Positions 45,038 through 52,761 of a stretch of DNA of 64,000 nucleotides are shown here, piece by piece. The stretch is from assembly GCA_018818125.1 (NCBI GenBank), contig JAHISQ010000191.1, forward strand, positions 25,140-89,139. The letters run 5' to 3'. Source of the stretch: Candidatus Rifleibacteriota bacterium. GTDB lineage: Bacteria > Muiribacteriota > Ozemobacteria > Ozemobacterales > Ozemobacteraceae. Position numbers and translations under genes: made by a program. The notes beneath the pieces are model-generated. The model had not been told where the DNA came from and ran no database searches. It saw only the letters and a list, made by a program, of their open reading frames with translations. Numbering within the stretch: position 1 is the first letter of the stretch; each line of letters starts with the position of its first letter.

Positions 45038-46198
45038 ATGAAAAAAATAACGTTGCTTCTGTGTTTGCTGCTTTTTTGTGCAGTAGCTCCTGTCTTTGCT
45101 CTTTTTTGTTACAAATGCGGCAAGGAAATGCCTGACGCCGCCAATTTCTGCCCAAAATGCGGTACTGCATCGACCGGGTCATTCGAGCCCGCGCCGCCGG
45201 CACCAGCATCTGGCAATACGCCTGTTGCACCCAGTGCTCCTGTCACCATCAGCGCTCCTGTTGTAATCAGTACACCGGTTGTGGTTGTTCCGCAAACAGC
45301 AGCACCAATACAGATTTCGCTGGCCGATTATGATTCCGTAAATCAGATGGAACTGCTTCTCAGCAACAGCAATTATGATGTTGCCAGCCGTGAGGCTCGC
45401 AAACTTGAGCAGCAGCACAACGCGCGCATGGCTGTTGCTGCTTCACAATATCATGGTTACGGTGCTTATCAGCGCCGACTGCACGATCTGCATGTCAAAA
45501 AATTCGACGCTCTCAAATATTACCTCGTTGGCTGGAAAACCTCAGAAAAGGGCCCCGATATGGCTCGTGGACAGGCCGAAAAAGACAAGGCACTGTTCAT
45601 GCTTGCTCAAATCAATGAAGCGATCGATGTTTTGCTAAGTGGCGGCGGTTCTCTCACCTCTATCGCTGAATCAGAAGAAATCGAAAGACGCATGAGCAGA
45701 ACTACTTTAAACTATGTGATTACCGCGCCCTATATCCTGTTAGATAATCAGCGCCTTAACCGTGGTGAACCGATATGGGTGATCGACGTGGTTTCAGGGT
45801 CAGCCAAGGTTTTGCACATGGGTCATGGTCGCTCGTCGTTGCCGATTTGCGGCTGGGTTTCAGTTTACGATCTCGAAAGGCGCAGCAACTGGCGCTCTGA
45901 TCCGGTGTTTTTCTATTCATCAGCTCCGCCGTTGCCTGCAACGCCAACAGTAATCTACAAAACCGAGTCGCGCCCAAAAATCATTATTATCGGTGGCAAA
46001 ACGCGCTATCCTTATCGCCATGGCCCGTTCCCATCGCGCTATCCGTATGATAATCGCGACAAACATGATTCACGCGATAAACACGATAAACACGACGATA
46101 AACGCGATAAACACGACGATAAACGCGATCCTCGCGACGACAAACGTGGCCCAAGTAAACATCGCAGCTACGTGGTCGTAGAACCAAAATTCTGGTAA
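45038..46198 (+). CDS. Exported protein with N-terminal zinc ribbon and charged repeat tail
   Basis: A 386-residue protein with a signal peptide (1-21, ends VFA) followed directly by a zinc ribbon, FCYKCGKEMPDAANFCPKCG (about 23-42), a domain nearly always cytoplasmic. Next come a Pro/Ala/Val-rich linker, a helical central region (about 90-215), a strand-rich part with ILLDNQRLNRGEPIWVIDVV that looks SH3-like, and a tail of Arg/Asp/Lys/His repeats (RDKHD, DDKRD) from about 345 to 377. The repeats may bind metal. GAGG precedes the ATG at 45038; an ATG at 45026 is in frame. The function is unknown. Confidence 0.75.
   Translation: MKKITLLLCLLLFCAVAPVFALFCYKCGKEMPDAANFCPKCGTASTGSFEPAPPAPASGNTPVAPSAPVTISAPVVISTPVVVVPQTAAPIQISLADYDSVNQMELLLSNSNYDVASREARKLEQQHNARMAVAASQYHGYGAYQRRLHDLHVKKFDALKYYLVGWKTSEKGPDMARGQAEKDKALFMLAQINEAIDVLLSGGGSLTSIAESEEIERRMSRTTLNYVITAPYILLDNQRLNRGEPIWVIDVVSGSAKVLHMGHGRSSLPICGWVSVYDLERRSNWRSDPVFFYSSAPPLPATPTVIYKTESRPKIIIIGGKTRYPYRHGPFPSRYPYDNRDKHDSRDKHDKHDDKRDKHDDKRDPRDDKRGPSKHRSYVVVEPKFW
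46061..46146 (+). repeat. Short tandem repeats encoding the Asp/Lys/His/Arg-rich tail
   Basis: Imperfect copies of a unit close to ACGACGATAAACGCGATAAA run through the 3' end of the gene above and encode the RDKHDDK repeats. Such repeats can change copy number by slippage. Confidence 0.7.
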
Positions 46199-46222
46199 TA
46201 ACCGCAGTTCTAACAATAATTT

Positions 46223-46272
46223 AAAATGCGCTGTATCGCTTCAGTTCTGAAATGATACAGCGCATTTTTTTT
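46223..46272. terminator. Bidirectional rho-independent terminator
   Basis: A 15-bp perfect stem, AAAATGCGCTGTATC (46223-46237) with GATACAGCGCATTTT (46254-46268), then T's on the plus strand and A's on the other side. It separates the exported zinc-ribbon gene from the convergent STN operon. Confidence 0.93.
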
Positions 46273-46302
46273 ATTTAAATTCTGCAAACTTTTTGAATCC
46301 AG

Positions 46303-48117
46303 TTAAAAACTACTGTCGAATGCGTCATCGAAATCGTCTGAAGACGAGCTGGGTGCAATTTGCTCCTGATCGATTTCCCAGGATTTGGCGGCGATGGTGC
46401 CTTTCCAGTTGACTCTCAGAGGAGCATTTCCCTGACTGTTAAACAAAGGGGTAGCTGGATCATCAGGCAATCCTGAGGTGCAATACAGGCTCCAGTTGCC
46501 CTGGCGGCTGTCTTTTCTTTCCAGAGAGATGTTTACCTGGCACAAACCTTCGACTGGATCGATAACAGCTGGAGAGAGACGAACCTGCAATGTTCCCCCG
46601 GAGGTTTTCCAAGACTTGTCGAAAAACCTTTCCATGGTAACCGGCTGCATATCTTCGAAACGCTCTTTGCCGGAAAACACCTGTACCCCCAACGGGAACT
46701 CGGTAAGTGGCTTTCCCCAAAGTTCGCTTAAGGTTTCTGCAAGCCATCGGCCATTTGTATCGGCTTTGATTTTCAGGCTGCTCTCAGGCTGCACTTCAAC
46801 GGTTCCGCTGATGCCGCATTCTTTGAAGCCATCTATAAGAGCTTTGCGGGCTGAAGCCGGGCTGCAGGCATACATTTTCCCGCTAATATATGGCTGGGTT
46901 TCGGCAATGGTCATGTCCTGGATAGCTTTGGCTCCAGCGACAATCAAGCCTTCACCCTGAGGAAAAACCTCGTAACCTTTGGCTCGGGCAATCCCGACAA
47001 TCAGATCGACCAGGTTTACCTCTTCCCCATAACAATACACAGAAACTGTTCCTGATACGTCTGCATCGCAAACAATGGGAATTTTCTCCATGGTCGCCAA
47101 CTGCTCAATAACCTGGGCAATGGGCGCTCTTGAAAAAATCAGGGGTTTCTTCAGAACGGTTGCTTCGCGATGTGGAATCTCGGCAAGGCCTGGTGTGCTC
47201 GATAAACCAAATTCCTCAAGGGCTCGCGAGGGTTCGTCTGTGGATGCCTCGACCGGGGGAAGTATACTGCCAAACATGTTAACTGCTGTGCCGCGCAGGG
47301 AGACTGTCATCCTGGTGCCTGCGACCTCCAGGTTATGATTCACCCATTGCTGATCTTTTACCGCCAACTCATGGGAAAACAGTGCCCGCTCTCCGTCAAT
47401 TTTCGTTTCGAATCTCAATTTTCCGTGTAAGTTGCCGTCATCATTCATTCCAAGCAATCCCTGCCAGTCAAAGGACACTGACTGGTTTGTCAAAGAAGAA
47501 TACTTTAGTCGGAAAGGGCTCCAGCTGCGTGTCATGAAAGAAGCCGACGCAATCGTTGTCTGGGCCTCTCCTTGTTTTACCATGACGTCGATTTGCACGC
47601 TGTGAACGGGTGTGTCGAGTGTTTCGAACACTTTTTTCAGTTCATCAAGATATTCCTTAGAGGCAGACATCGCTATTAAACTAGAAAGAGGCGGCAGCCA
47701 GATTTTCATTTGCGATGAAAGGAGAGGGCGCATAGGCTCTTCAAAAGACGAAGGTGATCGATAATGCGGGGATTTTGTGATGACCATTTCTTTATCAAGT
47801 CGCAGAATACGATCGTCAGGCAGAATCAGCCAGATTTTATCGATGCGCCGGATCATCAATCCACAGCTTTTTGCCGCCAGATTGAATGCCTCTTCATAAT
47901 AGACTTCATCTTTAAAGCGTGCACAGGGAATCTTTTGATCAGGAAAATCACCAATAATGTTAATCTTGCCAACTTTGGCGATCTCAGCGAGCACCTTTTC
48001 CGGCGATTGTCCCGAAAAGTCGCCAGAAATAGTGTCTGAGGCAATCAGTGGAAATGATCCGAAGATGCTGATCATCAAAAAGAGCTGAGAGAACATAAAT
48101 ACCTGCATTTTTCTCAT
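46303..48117 (-). CDS. Exported protein with secretin N-type (STN) domains, no secretin barrel
   Basis: A 604-residue protein with a signal peptide (1-27) and an STN domain (about 28-110: SGDFSGQSPEKVLAEIAKVGKINIIGDF onward), an N1-like strand-helix block (about 140-185), and a second STN-like block (about 315-410: ATVLKKPLIFSRAPIAQVIEQLATMEKIPI). The beta-strand-rich C-terminal half carries no secretin signature (no VPLLxxIP-type gate), so it should not form a pore. It ends DDFDDAFDSSF, the same tail as its neighbour. AGGAG precedes the ATG. It is the third gene of an operon with the TPR lipoprotein and the paralogue upstream. It may join a secretion or pilus machine as an accessory ring, which is inference. 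Confidence 0.75.
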   Translation of the reverse strand: MRKMQVFMFSQLFLMISIFGSFPLIASDTISGDFSGQSPEKVLAEIAKVGKINIIGDFPDQKIPCARFKDEVYYEEAFNLAAKSCGLMIRRIDKIWLILPDDRILRLDKEMVITKSPHYRSPSSFEEPMRPLLSSQMKIWLPPLSSLIAMSASKEYLDELKKVFETLDTPVHSVQIDVMVKQGEAQTTIASASFMTRSWSPFRLKYSSLTNQSVSFDWQGLLGMNDDGNLHGKLRFETKIDGERALFSHELAVKDQQWVNHNLEVAGTRMTVSLRGTAVNMFGSILPPVEASTDEPSRALEEFGLSSTPGLAEIPHREATVLKKPLIFSRAPIAQVIEQLATMEKIPIVCDADVSGTVSVYCYGEEVNLVDLIVGIARAKGYEVFPQGEGLIVAGAKAIQDMTIAETQPYISGKMYACSPASARKALIDGFKECGISGTVEVQPESSLKIKADTNGRWLAETLSELWGKPLTEFPLGVQVFSGKERFEDMQPVTMERFFDKSWKTSGGTLQVRLSPAVIDPVEGLCQVNISLERKDSRQGNWSLYCTSGLPDDPATPLFNSQGNAPLRVNWKGTIAAKSWEIDQEQIAPSSSSDDFDDAFDSSF

Positions 48118-48131
48118 TGTCGTTTCTCTCC

Positions 48132-49901
48132 TTAGAATGATGAATCAAAAGCGTCGTCAAATTTGTCGTCAAATCCATCGCCGTCGGCATCAGAAGCAGA
48201 TTCACCTACCCAGGAGACCGAACCGTACACGCTGAGAGAAATCGTCTCAGTTGCCTGAAAATGAAACAACTCTGGTTTGGCCTGTTTTGGCAACATTGTC
48301 CAACCACTGAAACAAAGAGGACCATGTTGAGTTGTCTGCTTGAGATTCCAGCGCAGTGCGATGTTTCCCTTTTTCCCAAAAAGAATGGGAAGTATTTCAA
48401 TGGTGGCGGTTCCTGCTGGAGTTTGAATCTCCCGCAAAAGTTTTTTTCCCACAGGAACATCAAGGGTTTCTCGCAGAATTTCTTTTCCGTGCGAAAATTC
48501 AATAGATAAAGTCAGGCGAGGCAGCGCTTGATCCAGCATCTCTAACAAGCGCTTGGCCAGGTCAATCGACTGGCCTTTTCCACCGACCAGAACTCCGTTA
48601 GTATAGGAGTCAAACGAGAGCTCAACCGATGAAAGCATGCCAAGACTTGAAAACATGTTTTTCAATATTGTACAGATGCCCTTTGCAGAAGTGTTTTGCA
48701 GACGTTTCGTTATGAAAAGACCGCGCTCAAAACCATCCTGAATAGAGCCTTGCTCAGCAGCCATCCAGGTATTGCCGATTTTTCTCACTGCCAGATTCTT
48801 TGTTTTCGCAATCAAATTGAGGAACTCTTCGTAATAAAGATCTTCACCATAACCGAAGAGAGAAATAGTTCCCGAACAGAATGACGAACAAACAAGATTG
48901 ACTTGTTCTTCAGAACCAGCAGCCTCTTGCAAGGCCTGAACAAGGGGCTTTTCGACCCAGCGCAGATCCATGTAATCTGCTGGAGTTTCAGATGATTCTG
49001 TAGAGGCATCTGGTGACCACTTCTCAACGGGAGTCAGAGAAGCGATGGTTCGAAAGTCGTCAGGAAGAATGGCTGCTGTCCAGCTTCCGGAAAGGTCGAG
49101 GCTGGGAGAAGATTCTTTAAAAGCCTGCCAGTTCGTGTTGGCTGTGTTTATTGAAGAATTTACAACAATTGGTAACTCTGTGGCTTTTAGCGCCGTTGCA
49201 AAAGAAGCTTGCATGCTTATGTTGGTGGCATCCTGTAAGTTGACGGAAAACGTGGCAAAAACTGATTTTTCTGGCGAGGAGCAGGGAATAGTGGCGGTTA
49301 CCGGAGTTCCTTCCATGGTTAAAAAAGAGAAAGAACTGATTAAATCTGGGTTTTTGGGAGTGGTGAGATTCAAAGATACTGTCAGGTTTTTCTGCGGCGA
49401 ATCCCAATTTTCGATGGCCTTCTGGGCCAGGGGTAGCTCATCTGGATAACCTGAAAGCGCGATTAGATTAGCTTCTGGAATAATAAATGGAACCATGCCC
49501 TTCGGAAAGTCAGCGGGATAATTGATTAACAAAGACTCGGCCGGCCGCTCTTTGGGTTGCAGAAAACTTATGTGCAGTCCCTCGCGTTCAAGATATTGTT
49601 GCCTGGTGATTATCAAGAAAGAATTACCGACTTCCCAGGCGTGGTGACCCATGGCTTTGGTGAGTCTGGTTAAAAGCTCCTCAGGCGACAGAGATTCAAC
49701 AAAGGAGAAGGATGCAATTTTGCCATTGGGAACATCCACAAAAATGTGTATTTTCCCTTTTTTGGCAATTGCTTCGAGCGCCTGAAAATAGTCTTTACCG
49801 GCAAAATTCTCTTCAGCAAAGCCGGCAGTCGAAAAAGAAAACAGCGTCAAGAACCACAGAAAGATAACTGAAAATTTTCGATTATTTGCGTTGGTATTCA
49901 T
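48132..49901 (-). CDS. Exported STN-domain protein, paralogue of the next gene
   Basis: A 589-residue protein with a signal peptide (1-28, ends GFA), a first STN block (about 30-110: FAGKDYFQALEAIAKKGKIHIFVDVPNGKIASFSF), an N1-like block, and a second STN block (about 312-395: KPLVQALQEAAGSEEQVNLVCSSFCSGTISLFGYGEDLYYEEFLNLIAKTK). Domain order and the final FDDKFDDAFDSSF match the 604-residue protein downstream, so the two arose by duplication, although they are now quite different. No secretin barrel is present. Its ATG overlaps the TGA of the TPR lipoprotein (ATGA); 14 bases separate it from the next gene. Confidence 0.75.
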   Translation of the reverse strand: MNTNANNRKFSVIFLWFLTLFSFSTAGFAEENFAGKDYFQALEAIAKKGKIHIFVDVPNGKIASFSFVESLSPEELLTRLTKAMGHHAWEVGNSFLIITRQQYLEREGLHISFLQPKERPAESLLINYPADFPKGMVPFIIPEANLIALSGYPDELPLAQKAIENWDSPQKNLTVSLNLTTPKNPDLISSFSFLTMEGTPVTATIPCSSPEKSVFATFSVNLQDATNISMQASFATALKATELPIVVNSSINTANTNWQAFKESSPSLDLSGSWTAAILPDDFRTIASLTPVEKWSPDASTESSETPADYMDLRWVEKPLVQALQEAAGSEEQVNLVCSSFCSGTISLFGYGEDLYYEEFLNLIAKTKNLAVRKIGNTWMAAEQGSIQDGFERGLFITKRLQNTSAKGICTILKNMFSSLGMLSSVELSFDSYTNGVLVGGKGQSIDLAKRLLEMLDQALPRLTLSIEFSHGKEILRETLDVPVGKKLLREIQTPAGTATIEILPILFGKKGNIALRWNLKQTTQHGPLCFSGWTMLPKQAKPELFHFQATETISLSVYGSVSWVGESASDADGDGFDDKFDDAFDSSF

Positions 49902-50527
49902 TGAGCGCCTATACTCGATTTGCCGCTAAAGATGTCTTTAAGTCCTTGAAGGTTGCTATAGCCTGCGTCGCTCGCATGTTTGAAAAACTCATCTCTTTTA
50001 GCATGATCATTGATATAATGATAGGCTACGGCCAGATTTGCCGGAATAGAGGGGAGATTCTTGCGCAATTTCCAGGCTTTTTCGCCATATTCAACCGCTT
50101 TTTTGTTATTTTTAGCCATTAATTCAATTACCAGGAGGCTGGAAAATGCCTCGGCGTTATCAGGAACCAATGAAACTGCCTGCAGGTAGTTTTGTCTTGC
50201 CTTGTCCAGTTGGCCCATCTTGCGATACATTACGCCTTTGCCAACATATGCATTATCCCATTTTTTATCAATAGCGATTGCTTTGTCAAAGCTCTTTTCG
50301 GCATCCTCAAGATTGTTGCTATTTAAATAGGCCCAGCCAAGAATGTTCCAGCCCCGGCATGAATCGGGATATTTTTGGAGATATTCTTTGCTTTCCTGAA
50401 TTACATTTTCAAATTGACCACTGTTCAATTTACGGTCAATTTGTACAAGTCTTTTCGCATCATCGGTGCTTGAACAACCAAGAAGGACTATTCCGATGAG
50501 CAATATTGCTATTACTTTTGTTCTCAT
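49898..50527 (-). CDS. TPR-repeat lipoprotein
   Basis: A 209-residue lipoprotein: signal peptide with lipobox VLLGC (Cys18), then about four tetratricopeptide repeats (from about 30 to 190; SCRGWNILGWAYLNSNNLEDAEKSFDKAIAID is a clear one). TPR lipoproteins of this size act as pilotins or assembly factors for outer-membrane secretins (PilF/PilW type). Here it starts an operon with two STN-domain proteins and overlaps the first by four bases, which supports a pilotin-like or scaffold role for them. No secretin gene is in the window. Confidence 0.85.
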   Translation of the reverse strand: MRTKVIAILLIGIVLLGCSSTDDAKRLVQIDRKLNSGQFENVIQESKEYLQKYPDSCRGWNILGWAYLNSNNLEDAEKSFDKAIAIDKKWDNAYVGKGVMYRKMGQLDKARQNYLQAVSLVPDNAEAFSSLLVIELMAKNNKKAVEYGEKAWKLRKNLPSIPANLAVAYHYINDHAKRDEFFKHASDAGYSNLQGLKDIFSGKSSIGAQ

Positions 50528-50639
50528 TTTATCGTTTCTCCAAGCGCGGATTTGAGTTGCAATAATTCTAATGTTTTCATCTCATTACAATTTTATCACG
50601 ATTTTTCTGCAGTTTTGTATATTGGCTTCTGCAGGTTAT

Positions 50640-51719
50640 TCAAGACTTTGCTGGTTTACAGAGAGGACATTTGTTTGCATTGGGCATACAGGTGGGGCAG
50701 ATGTGATCATGGTGAATGCAACTGGGAAAAGTGTTCACCACCATGGCCAGGTCGAAGGCCTTTCTGCAGATCGGGCATTGAAAGGTTTTTTTTGTTTTTC
50801 CGATATTCTCTCGCCGGTGAGCCCAGCGCCATATAGTGTTCAAGCCATCTCCTGCCTGCTTGCGAAGAAGTTCATTGGCAGTCATACAGGGTTGGCAGAT
50901 CTTGTGCTCATGGTCTGATGATCCGCCATAAGTGCCCCCGGCACAGGAAGAACAGACCGGGCGACCACACCATGAGCAGTACCAGTCAACATCACCAAAG
51001 TCACTCATTCCGAGCTGATACGACCCAGAAAAAAAAGTTTGATTGCAGATATGACAGGGACCTGGCAGGCGTTGCGGATCTGCTCCGTGTTGTAGTAACA
51101 GGTCGATCAATGGTTGATTGTTTCTATTGTGTGCGGCGAGGAGCGGGGAGTCTCCATTTTTTCCCATGGCGTTGACATTTGCGCCGCCGTTGACAAGGAC
51201 TTGAGCCAGTTCAAAGTTGCTCCAATATATCACCAGCGTAAGAGGAGTTTTGAAAAATGACCAATCCTGATACTCTGTGGAAATTCCATTTTTGATAAGA
51301 AAATTGACCAGAGCCGGATTTCTTCCCCAGACGGCCCTGTCGATCAGATACCCATCTTGCTCTTCTGGCTTTTCGTCCAGGGTTGCTCCGTATTCCAACA
51401 AGAGTTGCAGCCCATCCAGATTCCCTTTTTCACAGCAGATATTAACGGCTGTGCGCCCTTGTCGGGTTCTTGCTTTTGTGTTTACGCCTTTCTCAACGAG
51501 CAAACGGATGAGATTGTTGTTCGCGCCCATCGCTGCGTAGATGAGTGAATTGCCACCATCTGCCGTTACGCGAAAGAGATCTGCTCCTTCTCGGTAGAGC
51601 TCCATCGCAACTTCTTCTCTTCCACGCTGCAGGGCTTCAAAAAAATCAGAAATGCCGGCCGAGTCAACGGGTTCGGCTCCAAATAGACGCTTAATTCCAG
51701 ATTTGATCAGGCGTATCAT
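50640..51719 (-). CDS. Ankyrin-repeat protein with FYVE-like and RING-like zinc fingers
   Basis: A 359-residue cytoplasmic protein. Ankyrin repeats fill about 20-215 (NSLIYAAMGANNNLIRLLVEKGVN, SPLLAAHNRNNQPLIDLLLQHGAD). Then come eight cysteines in four CxxC pairs at 222/225, 248/251, 256/259 and 275/278, with WYCSWCGRPVCSSC matching the FYVE core (CxxCGxxxCxxC) and KICQPC its end. A second finger has C315, C318, C334, H337, C341, C344, C351 and C354, which fits the RING-HC pattern C-x2-C-x15-C-x2-H-x3-C-x2-C-x6-C-x2-C. All ligands are present. The layout is eukaryote-like. FYVE-type lipid binding and RING-type ubiquitin ligase activity are both only inferred; the basic R+HHC motif for PI3P is missing. 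GGAG precedes the ATG. Confidence 0.82.
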   Translation of the reverse strand: MIRLIKSGIKRLFGAEPVDSAGISDFFEALQRGREEVAMELYREGADLFRVTADGGNSLIYAAMGANNNLIRLLVEKGVNTKARTRQGRTAVNICCEKGNLDGLQLLLEYGATLDEKPEEQDGYLIDRAVWGRNPALVNFLIKNGISTEYQDWSFFKTPLTLVIYWSNFELAQVLVNGGANVNAMGKNGDSPLLAAHNRNNQPLIDLLLQHGADPQRLPGPCHICNQTFFSGSYQLGMSDFGDVDWYCSWCGRPVCSSCAGGTYGGSSDHEHKICQPCMTANELLRKQAGDGLNTIWRWAHRRENIGKTKKTFQCPICRKAFDLAMVVNTFPSCIHHDHICPTCMPNANKCPLCKPAKS

Positions 51720-52017
51720 TGGTTAATCTCCAATCAGTTCCTAATAATTAATGTATCCGTGTCTGAATAATCGAGAATGGCTTCATGGGCAAGTTTTTTT
51801 TACTCATTTTACTCTCTCAATTAATTCTTTACCTCAAAGGGAGGAAGTCTATTATTTTCCCTGTTCAGGCGTTACGCTATGGTAACACGCAATGTACAGG
51901 CTTGAAAGATTGACCTGAGTTTTTTCTCTTTCGTTTCACAAGTGGCGGGTATTATACTAATAGAATTGTTGTGCCGTTATAGATTGCGGTAAAAGAGTTG
52001 GAGGATGGGAGAAAACA
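51720..52017. other. Divergent intergenic region
   Basis: A 298-bp AT-rich spacer between the ankyrin/zinc-finger gene (minus strand) and the CBS gene. It must carry both promoters, but I see no pair of boxes with good spacing; TATACT at 51953-51958 could be a -10 for the CBS gene. No ORF is evident. Confidence 0.35.
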
Positions 52018-52671
52018 ATGCCTTTTATCTGGATTGAAAAAGGAATTCGGCGAAACATTCCAGTAGAGGAGCCGGTGTTAAGGCCCAACAAAGTTCTCGC
52101 GCCGAGCAAAGCAAGAATGGTGACTCTAGATCAACCAGGCCAGCCCGTTCTGCCCGACCAGCCCGAGCACCAGACCTTCACCGCTCGTCTTGCGCAGCAA
52201 AGCTATGAAGGTGGCCAACATCCAGTTTCTCAGCAGCACAAGGTTATCCAGGCTTATGAGATTATGAGTAAACCCGTTGTTACGCTGCCACCCTCGGCTA
52301 CTCTGACCCAGGCCTGGCTTTTGATCCGGGATCATCGTTTTCAACATATTCCCATTGTTGATTCCGCCGGAGCTCTCCTTGGTATCCTTTGCGACCGAAC
52401 TCTTCTCAGGTTAGCCGTCACTATGGGTTGGGACATTACACGACGAGATGATCCCAATGATCCTGAGCAAACAGTTGAAAAGCATTTCTCAGCCCCTGTT
52501 TTAACCACCTTGCCCCACGCCGAAATTCATCAGATCGCCAGAATCCTGTTTGATGAGCACATCGGGGCAATGCCTGTAATTGACAATGAGAACATTGTGA
52601 TTGGCATAATCACCCGGAGTGATATTCTTCGAGCTTTGGGGCAGCTTGGGGCAATTGAAATCTGGGGTTGA
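52018..52671 (+). CDS. CBS-domain pair protein
   Basis: A 217-residue cytoplasmic protein with a polar, proline-rich N-terminal 80 residues and a tandem CBS pair: first (about 82-137) SKPVVTLPPSATLTQAWLLIRDHRFQHIPIVDSAGALLGILCDR, second (about 155-210) SAPVLTTLPHAEIHQIARILFDEHIGAMPVIDNENIVIGIITRSDIL. CBS pairs bind adenine nucleotides and act as energy or ionic sensors. The TRSDILRAL ending is typical. No effector domain is fused, so it may regulate a partner. GGGAG precedes the ATG. Confidence 0.9.
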   Translation: MPFIWIEKGIRRNIPVEEPVLRPNKVLAPSKARMVTLDQPGQPVLPDQPEHQTFTARLAQQSYEGGQHPVSQQHKVIQAYEIMSKPVVTLPPSATLTQAWLLIRDHRFQHIPIVDSAGALLGILCDRTLLRLAVTMGWDITRRDDPNDPEQTVEKHFSAPVLTTLPHAEIHQIARILFDEHIGAMPVIDNENIVIGIITRSDILRALGQLGAIEIWG

Positions 52672-52761
52672 AGCGATTGCTTTCTTATGGGCTCGAAGGA
52701 TAAAGGTCCATCTCATCGCTTTGTCTAAAATTTCCATAAAGTTACAGAGAGGTCGTTAACC

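Noticed and set aside
37737..46198. Defence island around the SNF2 helicase
   Set aside because: No methylase, nuclease, PLD-type or other known defence partner is adjacent; the neighbours are membrane and exported proteins.
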